From: Epiperipatus broadwayi
Lineage: Eukaryota; Onychophora; Udeonychophora; Euonychophora; Peripatidae
Assembly (NCBI GenBank): GCA_028023455.1
Contig: JAQFVV010006221.1
Span: forward strand, 10,902,825 to 10,966,824
Reading direction: 5' to 3'
DNA length: 64,000 bases
In this document: one piece after another, positions 39,403 through 51,359 of the stretch
Layout: each line of letters begins with the position of its first letter
How positions within the stretch are numbered: the stretch's first letter is position 1
The notes under the pieces: generated by a model
Seen by the model: the letters and a program-made list of their open reading frames with translations, nothing else
Databases searched by the model: none
Told to the model about the DNA's origin: nothing
Position numbers and translations under genes: made by a program

Positions 39403-40251
39403 ATGGAAAGCAATAAGACAGAAGCATTATCCAAACCTGAAGGAGATTTGTATCCCATTCTGAAAGAATTAATGAAAATGATGGATGATATGCATAGAGA
39501 AATGAATAATAAATTTGAAGATATGAAGAATAAATTTAGTGATATGAGTAGAGATATAAGTAGAACCATAAATAATAACTTTCTAGATATTCAGACTCAT
39601 ATGAAGGTAGAGGGTAACTATGCAAAAACAGTAAATTACAAAACCTTAGAACAGGTGCCTTTAGGAAAAGTAAAGATGATTAAAAGATTTGAAAAGGTAA
39701 AAATAGATTGTTCTAATGATTCAGTAAAAATAAAGTATACTGATGAACAGAATAATTTAGATAAGAAACTTTCAAATGTTGAGCTGTCACAACCAAATAA
39801 AAACATAAAGACTGAGGTTAGTCAGAAAATGATAGATGAAGCATTGTTAATAAATAAATTTAAATCCAAAGGAGTTGAAAATTTGAAAGGTAACTTAAGA
39901 AATTATATAGAGTGCAAACAAGTAACACGAAGATTTAAAAGTATGTATCATACTGCAAAGGAAAGGTGGAAAATAAGTATGGAAGAAGATATGTCCATAA
40001 TAATGCAGTCAGATAACCTTTATTATAGAAAGTATGTTAAGCAGTTATTTCAAGGAGAACTTTGTGATAGTACAGTAAAAGGGAAGGAAGATGAACCCTT
40101 TGAAAAATGGAGTAAGAGTTTGTTGCTTGAGAAAACTTATAGTAAGTATAACTATACAGTAGATAATAATGTTCATAGTGACATTTCTCTGTTATTTTGT
40201 TCAGAAATATTGAGAGTAGTTGAAAAGTACATGGAGAGAGGAAAAGACTAA
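39403..40251 (+). CDS. Gag-like protein of element A, 282 residues
   Basis: The only sizeable intact frame in the window. It starts ATG at 39403 about 300 bases after the LTR. Residues about 15-70 (PILKELMKMMDDMHREMNNK and following) form a strongly heptad-patterned, Met/Glu/Lys-rich segment that should make a coiled coil. Residues about 75-150 are Lys/Asp/Asn-rich and probably disordered. The C-terminal half (about 155-282) looks helical, with aromatic and Trp residues (YHTAKERWKISMEEDMSIIM). No CCHC zinc knuckle and no protease DTG motif are visible, and no match to a capsid family was recognised by eye. Position after the primer-binding site and before the integrase tail argues for a Gag-derived product. 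It could also be a fusion left by internal deletion of gag-pol. The open frame in a recent copy suggests it was under selection or has had little time to decay. Confidence 0.7.
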   Translation: MESNKTEALSKPEGDLYPILKELMKMMDDMHREMNNKFEDMKNKFSDMSRDISRTINNNFLDIQTHMKVEGNYAKTVNYKTLEQVPLGKVKMIKRFEKVKIDCSNDSVKIKYTDEQNNLDKKLSNVELSQPNKNIKTEVSQKMIDEALLINKFKSKGVENLKGNLRNYIECKQVTRRFKSMYHTAKERWKISMEEDMSIIMQSDNLYYRKYVKQLFQGELCDSTVKGKEDEPFEKWSKSLLLEKTYSKYNYTVDNNVHSDISLLFCSEILRVVEKYMERGKD

Positions 40252-40389
40252 TATTGATGTGATAAATTTAGATGGCATGATTTCCTCCCTGACCCATGAT
40301 TTGACTAATGGATTAATGAATTTGTGTATGACTGGAAAATAAAAGAATTTATATAAGAACATATTTATTTGAAGTAGAGCCAAATCAGT

Positions 40390-40551
40390 GACCCGCAGAA
40401 TTATAAATTCAAAAAGTTTTTGAACATATATGAGGGACCATTCCAAATAAAAAGAAAAGTGGGGGAGAATGCATTTCTCATAGAAACCCCGGAAGGTGAA
40501 AAGGGTACCTTCAATGCCCGAAGCTTAAAGCCAGCAGCACCACCCAATTAA
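40390..40551 (+). pseudogene. Integrase C-terminal (GPY/F-type) remnant
   Basis: Fifty-three codons to TAA at 40549: DPQNYKFKKFLNIYEGPFQI then KRKVGENAFLIETPEGEKG and TFNARSLKPAAPPN. The pattern FLxIYEGPFxI...GxNAFLIE...G.F.ARSLKP is the GPY/F chromatin/DNA-binding module at the end of Ty3/gypsy integrases. The reading frame upstream is broken and the catalytic core is missing, so only the last module survives the internal deletion. It shows which polymerase lineage the element came from. Confidence 0.85.
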
Positions 40552-41966
40552 ATAAAAAGACATTCACTAAAGTAACTTTATTAGTATGTCTTATGATATT
40601 TATTATTATGACCAAAAGTCATTAGTAATAGTGTAGATACACATATGAAAGACTAAAAAAAAAAAAAAAATAGAGTGAGAAATATTTATAGTCAAAGTAC
40701 TTTTGAAGATTTTCATTGTATAGTATGCAAATACTGTTTAAAATTAAACCTTGTAGAATTGACTGATGATGGTGAATGTGTTATTTAATGCATTGGAGAT
40801 GTAGAGTGTAAGATTTTAATGTCTGTGCTATTTGTAAATTGTAAATATTTGTATAGTTAAGTCTTTTCTTTGAGGAAGTTGGCAGAACTATAGATGTGTG
40901 TTGTGGCTCATAACTCTATATAAAATTATATTGAAGCCTGAAGTCGACAGATGTCCCAGACTTATTATTATTCGTTGGCAGGTAGGAAGAAATCCTTGAT
41001 GGCAGGATTTATCTTTTAATATGAGTTATAATTTTAAAGAGAAATGTTTAGTAGTTTCCCTAACCTGTATAAAATAAAGCTATTCAAACATAAATGTCCC
41101 TGATTAGCATCAATGTAGAGCACAGCTTAGTTTGTAAAGTAGTTGTCAGATCCTCCAGAAATTAAAATTAGATTTGATTGACATTTAATCAGTTTACTTT
41201 AGTATTAGAAGTGATTTAAAAATGGGATATCTCTATTGTTTTGAATCTCCAGCTCACTGTATGAGTTAATTTTCATTTGTTTAGATTATTTTATAGGAAA
41301 AGTGACTTTAAAGGTTGATATTTTCAATGTCCAAAGCAGGAATTGAATAAATATAAGATATTAAATAACTAAAGTTACATTCTCATTTTATGACAATATT
41401 GAATGTTTAAAATTTAGGCCCATAGTAGTGTCACTGAAGTGAACTACAGATATGTCTAAAGAAAATAATAATAAAAGCTATTGTTGAGTTTTAAGAAAAT
41501 AAAACCATGAATATGTATATATTTTAACAATGCAATGAAAATATATGATTATTAGAGAGTAACTAATAATATTTGGCTTATAAATGAATTTTGTTCCATA
41601 ATATATTTGGCTTGTATGAAGCAAATACTAAATGATTTTCTTGTTTGACTCTAATTTTAGAGCATTGTTGTCCAGAAAGTTGCAGAGAGGAATATAAAGA
41701 TGTAATAATTTGATTGTGAAATCAAAAAAAAAAAAAAAAAAATACATATAGGTGAACTAATTAGTCAAGCATAAATGGAATGAACGAATTCCACATTGCT
41801 TCTATGAGAATAAGATATTTTAAATTTTTTTTTTTTACTAACATTTCAAATGATATTAAAATCAAGACAGATGGAAATGATAGACGTTTATCTGTGCAGA
41901 AATTAAAATGTTTAATGATTTTAGAGAGGGAAAGAAAAAGGTGTCGTTATTATTTTTTTTTTTTCT
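40552..41966. other. Non-coding 3' internal region of element A
   Basis: AT-rich, no frame longer than about 70 codons and no domain. It contains poly(A) runs near 40656 and 41724. Confidence 0.6.
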
Positions 41967-41981
41967 GTAGAGGGGAGATGT
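41967..41981 (+). promoter_or_regulatory. Polypurine tract of element A
   Basis: GTAGAGGGGAGATGT immediately precedes the TGTGAATG start of the 3' LTR after a T-run. This is the expected plus-strand primer position. Confidence 0.85.
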
Positions 41982-44889
41982 TGTGAATGTTCAAATTGAT
42001 GATCCAGGTATATATATATAAATAATAATAATAAACAATTCAGTACAATATAAGTTTAACTAAATAGGATCGATATTATTTTATATATTTCATATATGAA
42101 TGCAGTCACCATAGTAACATTATTACATACAGTTCAATGTTTTTTGTGTTGTGTATATGTGTTTATAAATTAATTTAAAAAAAAATATTATTATTAAAAA
42201 ATATAGATATGTGTAAATTATTGATGTTTATCAATAATTTAAAAGGTTATTATATCAATTTTGTATTTTGGTTTGTAAAATAAAATAAAAAATTGTAATC
42301 GAATTTGGATTTAATCTTCATGTATCTTTTTATCCGAACTTACCCCAAAAACCCGCGAAAAGAAACTATAAGAAAATTGATAGAATTGAGTTTTAATTGA
42401 GTAATTTTGTATGGTCGTCAAGATACGAAAAACGTCAGAAAGAGAACATATAAAAAGACGCGACAGAATATAACAGGACTCTTTATCATTTTGCAATAGT
42501 AAAGGATAGATCTATTTTCTGTGTCTTAACAAATAAATTTTTTCAATATTTTTTTTTGTGTGTAAAACCATAAAACATGGAAAAATAGTGGAATTATCTG
42601 CCCGTTCAATCATTTAGCGGGCAGTTGCCAGTTCCCGGGAAGCGACAGCAAAGTAAAAAAAAAAAAACCTATGAAATAAAAAAAGGAAAATGCTTTATAA
42701 ATAAAAAATGGATTTGCGTAAATATCGTCTCACGAATAAAGAAACAAGACCTAACTGGATCAATTCACATCATAATAGGGATAATCAAAGTGCACTCACC
42801 TCTTCGGACGAAAAAAGAAAACTTTTAATGAAGTATTGTAAAGTTTACGATCATTATTTCTGACGGAGAAACTTCTCTTTACACTATAACTGAAGTCAAT
42901 CGATAGACCAATAAATAGTGAACGAACAGACTTATATATATATGGTATGATTTTTTTTTTATATGAAATATGTGTGTATTAATTTTTTTTTATATGTAAT
43001 AAAATGGGATGATTTTTTTTTAATTATCTCTAAAAGTAATATAATTTATTAAATGAAAATGATCGGAAAGACTCAAATATATTTATTTCATATTCATTTA
43101 TCCGTAATTATTTTAATAAACAAATAGATTTTGATACCCTCCTATTTCACATTTTGGTATCGGTTATATGTAAATTTTTTTAGTCCAATATCTAGGAGCC
43201 TTTTCCCGTCATTTACTCATTCATTTTTTTTTTGTCGTTATCGTTATTGCAACACATATATAGAGATACACATAGCAATTTGATCATTTTATTTAGTCAA
43301 CCAATCTAAAATGTAAAGTCATTTCGGATGTATTTTATCATTAATATTGCCAGTTTTCTTTTCTATAATCTAATAAATTGAGTTAATTTAAATATCAAGA
43401 CTAGTTTAATTATTTTGTTTTATTTGGATTGCGTAAGACGGCGTAGCTATTTAAGTAACAGGATTCAAACTCAGCTTGGTAAGCGAATTGGAATATAAGA
43501 TAAGGTATGTTTTGCTTATTAGTATTTTATTTTGTTTCTATATGAATTTCATATTTATATTTGCATTCGAATATTATATATACATATTATCATTTATCTT
43601 AGTTAATATTACAAAGTCAATCATTTCATGTTTGTCTGATTCCGTCATAAAAATCTAAATAGATTATACTTTATCGTTTGGTTCAGAATAATTCGTCTTG
43701 GATATTTTTCTTAAACTCCTATAAAATGAAGAGAATAAACTTCATTGACCGATTTAATTGAATATTGTTTTGATTTGTATAAATATCAATTATAATCATA
43801 TGTTGCCAGTCAATTTTTATTCAATTGTTTAAAATTTCAAACAAGTTGTATTAATACTCACAGGTGAATAAACATCCAATAGAAGCTCGATATATCTTTT
43901 ATGTAATGTGGTTGGACATTGTAAAATTAGAGATGAGCTAATAGAGTGTTGATATTAAACTCCAGTGAAGTATTCTATTTTAAAACCTAAACGAAGCACT
44001 AATTAAGCATCATTTTATTGGAAGATATTTGTGAATTATTTATAGATTATTTTGTAGCTTCTTAGTAAACCATCGACGTCTATTAATTTGTTTAAACGTT
44101 TAAGTGAGCGCATAAATTTTCAAAGTGTTTATAAAATTATAATAAAACCAGTTGATGCCCACAGAAAATTATTAATTAGAGATTGAAGTAGAAAGAATTG
44201 TATATCGCTTATTGACACGAGTGTTTATCTTTCTATTTAGCGTTTATTAAAATAGATATATGTATATTTGGGTTCAAGTATTATTTTGTTTTGATATTTA
44301 AATAATGTCTATATGTAAACAAATGTTTTGTAAAGTACTATTACGGATACTTAGAAGCTTATCCATTAAGTTAAAAAGGCAGCATCTTTAAATAATAAAG
44401 TAGATTTAAATTACTATAACAGTAACAGGCTAATAAAATATATATTGGAATCTGTTTTAGTTATTAATTGGATTTGATTTTGATTAAATTGCCAATCTAG
44501 TAGTTAGCCTAATCCTATATTATTGTTTAGGGCAATAGTAGTTGGTTTCACTGCTCTTTGCAATTTATGTTGTAATTGTGACGGATTTGTTGATGTCTGG
44601 AGCAGATAGTCTCATTATTTCTTCATTTCACATATAACTTAAGTAAATTAAACTTTAAGAGAGATTATTTGTGCTTTGTGATGGTTTATTACATAACGGC
44701 GACCCGATTGAGCTAGACCAGATTAATTTAAATTAGTTTTTTTTTAGATTTTTTTTATCAGATCAGATTGATCATCCTAACCATCACCTTCATCCATCAA
44801 TTCAATCAGTTACAAATTGGCACCAACATTTTGGGCCTTCTTTCTTCAATTTAAATGGAATACAGCATTCAACAATTCCGACGGTTACA
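41982..44889 (+). repeat. 3' LTR of element A
   Basis: Same ends as the 5' LTR (TGTGAATG...GGTTACA), with scattered single-base changes and small indels in T- and TA-runs. Followed by ATATATTTATATATATA, a TA-rich target. Confidence 0.92.
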
Positions 44890-45546
44890 ATATATTTATA
44901 TATATATATATATATATTAGCATTATGAATTACTTTATTACATATATATTATAACCTACACTCCCAAACATTCATATACATCATATGAATAACTGCCCAT
45001 GGCGCCAGCTCTATTAATGAATAGAACAATATGACAACATATCTTATACTAAATTATTACTGAGACTCTTTACCTAAGTCTACATTCAGCTCAGCTCAGT
45101 GGGAGGCTATAGGAAGTTCACAAGATATATGATTATAAATAAATGAAAGAAGAAACATGATAAAGCATTAAATATAATGTAAATCCTTTTGTTAATTAAT
45201 TACATGATAAAGAATCACAATGTTTATTTGTACAGTCTATTAAAATATCCTTTTTAACTTAATTTCTTCTCTCATCCAAGTATAACATATATCAGCTTAC
45301 TATAATTATATTACTAAACAGTTCTATGACTTGGCATATCATAATCTAAACAACTACCCTAATGCTAATCAAGGAATAAACAATACGATCTCAGGGAACT
45401 TCAAAAACACAGTTGAATTAAATAAAATACTTTAGCCCATAAGCTGTAATTCTAAAGTATGATAAAATGTAATAAAATAAATTGACTAAATATTGTACTG
45501 TGTTTAGCAATAAGATAATGACAGAAATAGGGTATTTTAATCTCAC
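44890..45546. other. TA repeat and AT-rich DNA
   Basis: A TA tract at about 44889-44918 marks the insertion target of element A. No gene is seen beyond it. A minus-strand donor-like AG/GTAAAG near 45075 has no open exon. Confidence 0.55.
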
Positions 45547-45611
45547 ATCATCATCTAACAAATATACTAACTTGGCAACCTTCCTTATACGTTTATCAAG
45601 TGGCAACTGAT
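45547..45611 (-). CDS. Candidate internal exon, unknown protein
   Basis: Minus strand: acceptor AG at 45612-45613, with the pyrimidine tract CTTGTTTTCTTG about 20 bases upstream, then two bases plus 21 codons reading QLPLDKRIRKVAKLVYLLDD and one more Asp, then a GTGAGA donor at 45541-45546. The basic/hydrophobic alternation and final acidic run look like genuine protein. The frame also continues open through the donor (a longer ORF to 45418), but that part is Ile/Leu/Tyr-rich as in random AT DNA, which supports splicing. No family recognised. Confidence 0.35.
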
Positions 45612-48600
45612 CTTTATAATGTTTGGATCAAGAAAACAAGATTGTCAGACACCAGCAAATTTGATATTGTAACTATAAAATAATATATCTATTTTATAAT
45701 AGATCTATGAAATGTGGAGATGTGGAAATTAGTACCCGAATGTATACAAGAATAACTCAAGACACAGTTTTTTAATAAATAAACAAATCATTTATTATAT
45801 TGAAAATTTAATTTAAGTAATTATTTACAATAAGACTGCTTGTCTTAATGATTTAAAATTCTTAAACAAACCTTGAACATCAGTTTGGGATTATCCCTAT
45901 GATATTACATTATTTATACCCTTTTGAAATCCGAAATTAACAACAAAACTTGATCTACTAACTTTGCATACCTGCTTTACTTAAGCATTTCATTCAAACA
46001 TATCATTAACTACATAATATATTACATTGTTGGCACAATAAATACTTATGAGAGGATTTTCTATTGATTAATAAAATAAATCAAACTAACATATTTGGCC
46101 ATCAACAAAGCAACTTTTTCTAACTAAGGAAATAATCTTTTTTTTTTTAAATTACATATACCTTTCACACATAACAATGAAATCATATTCATTCTGATAG
46201 TTTGATGATTTATAATTCTGTATTAAATGAATATAATATGTTTCAAACATTTATTTCCCGTTTTTAATTTCAATAACTCTATACTTTTATTTAAATGAAT
46301 ATAGTGTGCTTCAAAACATTTATTTCCCATTTTCATTTCAATAACTTTATACCTTTATATTCATGATATTATTCATATTACCATGTGTGTGCATCTAAGC
46401 AACAATAATAGAAAACAATCTTTTCTACACATCATCCATTCATCAAAAAAATATTAAACAATTACTTCATTTCAGACAATGTCGTAAACCAATAAATAAA
46501 GTAAGACACTAATATTACATCAAGAATTTGATTTCAGCTATCTATCTGGCCACATATTAATAACACAGAGCTATATTTTCATGATTATATAAACCACACA
46601 TTCCAAGGGTAATTCACATGAGGAGCAAATAAACTCTTTACTTAATACTTCTACAATAATTCATCTAATTCTGAAATACACTACCGGAGGGGACTTTTTC
46701 CTCATCACCAGGACCATAAGAAAACATCATTTAACTTCAAAACTATCATTTCATCATATTCATATAATATAAACTAGGCTCTACTCATGGAAAATTATTG
46801 AAATATACTAAATAGGCAAAATCTCTCATCCCTACAAATATAGAATGCATCCAGATTACTTTCCATTCCCAAAGCTCTTCTACATATCGAACATTATATA
46901 TACACACTGGCAGATAAATATATACAGATAACCTACTAATCCATTTAGTTCTTTAGAATACGACAATATCCGAAATTTATACATAAAATATTCACAAACA
47001 GAACTTTATCAAACAAGTGTTATAATTGTGCAAACAGACACACACACGCAAACAAGAATATACAAAAAAAAATTAATTCTAAGTTATATACTATGCGAGC
47101 AACATGGTAATTAAATAATACATTAAGGTATAACCTTTAATTCAGAATAGACTTTAAGTTACTTTTAAAATTTAATAGTTATAATTATTACGAACGAGTT
47201 TCTCTATCATCTCTAGCAAACTATTTGTTCGTTGATTTTAAAGCCAAAATTTTCACTTTTGAGATAATAAAATATACAAAATAAATGTAAACCTCTCTCT
47301 AATAATATAATAAAAATATATATATATTTCTTTTCTTTACTTTCGTAAAAGAAAAATAAGACATATTTGTATAAAATCAATTTTTACCAACATATCCACT
47401 ACTCGTGAATATGCATTCCGAGACGATCTAGGATATCATAATAGCCCAAAATTATAAGTAAAACATAATTTTAAATATACCTATATGTCTATCATATACA
47501 TTAATGATGACAAGTAATAAAGGAAAGATAAAGAAACAAAAGTCATTTGTTCTATGATTTAAAATAAAAAGTTCACTTGCAAAGTTCTACTCCGGATTTA
47601 TGAAACGATATGGGGACAGATTCTAAACTGAATTCGAACATAAAATGAATTTCTGTAGGATAACCAAAAAAAAATATAATCATAAATTAAATATGATCCA
47701 GCAACTCCAATGTTCATAGCATAGCTATTTGAGCTACTAAATCACACATAAGTAATCAATTTCTCTTTTGATGGAAATATAAGCCATTTTTAGCTACAGT
47801 TGAACAGGAATTATTTCATTCACTCCGTAGTAGTTTTAAATTAAGTAAGCAATTGTTCTTAAAATTTTCTTAAATAGCATTTGACATTTTTAATGTAGTA
47901 TATGCATAGTTTATTTTTAAATATTGTCAAATAATATATCATGATTCATTAGTAATTCCACAATTAATAATACTTTATTATTATAGTGCATCTTTATTGA
48001 AGAGAACAGAAACACAACCACATTCACGTCCTTCCATCCGATTTAAGCACGTATCTAAAGATTAGCATCCTTTGATTATTTGGGTAATTCACATTTATTT
48101 ATTTCATTAAAAATATATATTATTCTTAGAAATACCAAATAAATAAATACTGTCATTCTTCCATAATGAATTTAAGAATGGTATGATACATTAACATACA
48201 CATCCTTTAAATTTTTATATTTAACTTTTATAAAAGTAAGAAATAAAATATAGTGAAAAATTAAAATAAATTCTGCAAAACTGTTCTGCACATATTTCCA
48301 AGAGATATTATACAACACACGTAGATAATTATAAAGTTCATGCATTTTATTTTTATTCATAATTATGATTAAATGAAGTACTGCAAGCTTAACATTATCG
48401 ATATTCATTTTAAAATATTAATAAGGATAAGGTGGTTAATTCAAACGTTTAAAATTAAGGAGAGAAATGAAAAACCAATGTACCTTCTTAAATTTTTTAG
48501 CCCTGCATTCCAATTGAAGACCTTTCCGCAATGAATTTCTTATAACTTTTCCATAAGTTTATTCCAAAGCTTTTTTTAAAAATTAATTTGACTTCAAGAA

Positions 48601-49964
48601 AAAAAAATATTTGTTACAGCAGGGAAGAGCAATTTTACTGGCTGCACTTATAACAATAATGAGCAATTTTAAATCTCAACTCTCTGTTAAATAGATATCT
48701 CTTTCCTCCCATCAAAAAAGGTCTTTTTTTTAAAAAAGGTCAACTCCCACCTTTTTGCACTTAAGCTAATTACATATGCAAGAAATCTTTTCTTTAAAAA
48801 AATCATTCTGATTTTTACAATTAAATCAAGACAAAAAATAATATTAATAAAAAAAATAACTTTTACAAACTGGAAAGAAATGAATATTAATTAACTGTTA
48901 AACAAAATGATGAATAATTTATTTAATTTATAAAATAATTCACCTATCCAAATATCCATTAATCATTGGGGGAAAATGTATTTGTTAAATTATTAAAGAT
49001 AATTTCTGTACTTTAAATGTCTTTATTGTAAGTGTACTATTGTTTAATGTTAGTAAAAGATGAAAATGAAATGAAACATGATACAGATATACATTTATGC
49101 ACATACACTGTACTATAAATATTAAATTATCTTGACTAAATATAATTGAGATGGCTGTTAATGTGGATAAAGGGATAAGTATCAATGAACAAGGGATTAG
49201 GAAACCATTCAAATCAATACTAAACACTAACATAAAATAACTTTGCATTTTCCTGCCAAAATATACCAATTCCTATAACAAACAACCCCTCTTTCTTGCA
49301 TTAAATAATTCATTTATTATAATAATAACAATAAATACTTATAAAGTGGTTAATCAAATGCATAAACAATCAATATCTAAGACTTTAAACAATCTCCAGC
49401 ATAATATTTAAAGTTCTAAGGCTATTTTATTTTTTAATACAATACAACTATTCACTACAGATACAAAGTATCTCAACTCCTTGTACCCACTCAGAGGGTC
49501 ACAATATATAGTAATTTATCTAATAAATTATAAAGATATAACTTGTAATATTATATATGAGAGTATTTAGATATTCCCTACTAGCTTATTATTTAACTAA
49601 GATGTAAAACGTTATATAATAGCTAAAATCATAAGTTATACTATGATAATATAATGCTTACAGATAGATTTAAGTGCTTCACCATACACCAACATCCCAA
49701 ATCAGAATAAATTTGAAAATTATTTTGAAATAATTATCACATATACAGTAATTATGTGACCTTTAAGTGTCCAAGTAACAAAGTCAGCATAAATTGTCCA
49801 TTCAATTAGTAAACCTAATATTTTAAAAAAAGTTATCAAACTAACAAATTATTGATAAATTTTTATCTTTTGAGTTTTGTATAGGATCACTGTACTTAAC
49901 TATGATTTTTAAATATATCTGTTTGTGTTGGAGTTATAATTGTTTTGTTTTTTATATCTTTCAG
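45612..49964. other. Quiet AT-rich region with a few coding-like blips
   Basis: No repeat family from elsewhere in the window occurs here. Weak exon-like patches: 46672-46735 (open in several frames), 47388-47427 minus (IVSECIFTSSGYV between AG and GTAAAA), about 48025-48055 minus (YVLKSDGRT then stop, with AATAAA downstream) and 48502-48546 plus (PCIPIEDLSAMNFL then stop after TTAAATTTTTTAG). Any of these may be exons, but each is too short to stand alone. Confidence 0.4.
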
Positions 49965-50025
49965 AACACTTCACAAGCAAAATTATTTTTGATTATCTGG
50001 ATACACATGATAATGCAAATATCAG
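49965..50025 (+). CDS. Candidate 61-bp internal exon, unknown protein
   Basis: The best two-sided splice signal in the window. A long pyrimidine tract ends TTTTTTATATCTTTCAG at 49964, and the segment is followed by GTAAGTAATAG at 50026. One frame is fully open as 2 + 57 + 2 bases and reads HFTSKIIFDYLDTHDNANI, then R if the next exon starts with any of A or G. Another frame (NTSQAKLFLIIWIHM...) is also open. The peptide has ordinary composition in contrast to its flanks. The family is not recognised. A single isolated exon implies long introns on both sides. Confidence 0.5.
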
Positions 50026-50486
50026 GTAAGTAATAGTATTCGACTGCACATTTTCATTATCTTAATTTCTTATAAAAACAATACTATTTCATATTGTATA
50101 GATTACATTACGGCAATATTTACAAAGAAGAAATTTCTTCTACCCCCCCCCACATAGATATCACATGACTTTACTATAAATTAATACAAATTTTTTACCA
50201 CTGAAACTCAGTAAAGGAGGTATTGAATTGACATTTAAAAACATCAATAAACAAGGAAAAAGTTAAAAAGTTGATAAATCAATATTTTTCAAATATTTTT
50301 CTTGGTTCCCTTAGAAATCAATTTGGATATTTGTTTAATCAAACAGTATGAAATTATTAAATTTAAAAATAAAAGTTATACTTTGTTAGTTTGTCTTGTA
50401 TGTTTACATGTTATATACAGAAATACAGCATGCATATATATATACAGAAACAAAAGAAATTAACATGGTTACATACATTTAAAATG
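50026..50486. other. AT-rich DNA, nothing supported
   Basis: Only a C-run near 50145 stands out. Confidence 0.5.
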
Positions 50487-50550
50487 CATTCATTGATTAC
50501 TCTGGTTGGCACAAGGTGGCAATACTGTATGGAGAGTTTTGCTTTGTTTA
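50487..50550 (+). repeat. Family-1 tail fragment
   Basis: CATTGATTACTCTGGTTGGC and GGTGGCAATACTGTATGGAG followed by AGTTTTGCTTTGTTTA match the distal tail of family 1. It lacks the core: a 5'-truncated copy. Confidence 0.8.
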
Positions 50551-50975
50551 CATTTAAAATGTTTGAATGTATCAAAATATTACATTGATTTTTTATGTTT
50601 TGAAATTAGTGTGGTCTTATATTTAGTATTTAAATTGGTTGTGCACATTAGAATAGCAGCATTACATTTATAATCAGTTGGGACAAGTGCTGTAAGCCAT
50701 GAAATAATCATACTGGAGATGTTATTTTAATAAGACGTCAAATTTGGTAAGTTTGCTAATGGCAATTTGATTGATTATAATGTTAAACTTTATATGAGGT
50801 AAAAAATTTGTTTTGCATTTTTTATTTGATTTGTTAATGCTTCAAAAAGAAAAACACCAAAATTCTGGTGAAAATCAGAAAAAGTGGTAATCTTAGAGGT
50901 AATACGTCATTAACAGTCATCATTTGTAAACAAAATCAAAAAATATGCTATCCCAAATTGAGACTTGCTTTCTAA

Positions 50976-50998
50976 ACCAAAGACCCAAAACTGCTTCT

Positions 50999-51094
<96 letters not shown>

Positions 51095-51116
51095 TTATCC
51101 AGAATAGGTCTTTGGT
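50976..51116. repeat. (AT)n tract inside an inverted repeat
   Basis: About 92 bp of AT (51001-51092) is bracketed by ACCAAAGACC...TTCTGGATAT on the left and ATATCTTTATCCAGAATAGG then TCTTTGGT on the right, which are inverted copies. The whole can form a long hairpin. Confidence 0.85.
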
Positions 51117-51124
51117 AATAACAA

Positions 51125-51235
51125 TAAATGGTAGTTGAGGAAGTTAAGGAATTAACAGAAAATACTTCGGATTACTGTACATAATATTTAATTACTATTA
51201 TATTTATTATTTTTATTCTTATTACAGCAGTTTTT
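51125..51235 (+). repeat. Dispersed repeat, also at 55720-55815
   Basis: AAGGAATTAACAGAAAATACTT and the following TATTTATTATTTTTATT stretch match AAGAATTAACTGAAAGTACTT and its continuation at 55725-55812. The identity is unknown; it could be a 3' end of a retroelement, since the second copy runs into a TA tract. Confidence 0.55.
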
Positions 51236-51359
51236 AATTAATGGACATTTTATTTGTATTATATATATATATGTAAAATTGAAGATTTTCATGGGCAAAT
51301 AATGTTTTATAAATCATGTTTTTGGAAGCAACCATGTTTAATAAAATCAAACACCTATA

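Larger units (their letters stand above)
36175..44889 (+). mobile_element. Full-length, non-autonomous LTR retrotransposon A
   Basis: Two direct LTRs of about 2.9 kb (36175-39103 and 41982-44889) enclose an internal region of only 2.9 kb with a primer-binding site, a gag-like ORF, an integrase C-terminal remnant and a polypurine tract. Flanking ATAT on both sides is a probable 4-bp target duplication. Protease, reverse transcriptase and RNase H are absent, so the copy must be mobilised in trans. This is a large-LTR, gag-retaining deletion derivative. The integrase tail places its parent in the Ty3/gypsy-like group. The LTRs are nearly identical: I find one substitution across about 180 bases compared at 36541-36720. 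The insertion is therefore recent. Confidence 0.9.

Noticed and set aside
36521-43658. Pairs of identical 60-61 codon frames inside the LTRs (36521/42311 minus, 37692/43476 plus)
   Set aside because: They are identical only because the LTRs are recent duplicates; the sequences are AT-rich and have no recognisable motif. The solo LTR does not preserve them as clear frames.
46672-46740. Exon-like GC-rich patch (GPGDEEKVPSGSVFQ on one strand, LKYTTGGDFFLITRTIRK on the other)
   Set aside because: Several frames on both strands are open and no convincing acceptor-donor pair fits any of them.
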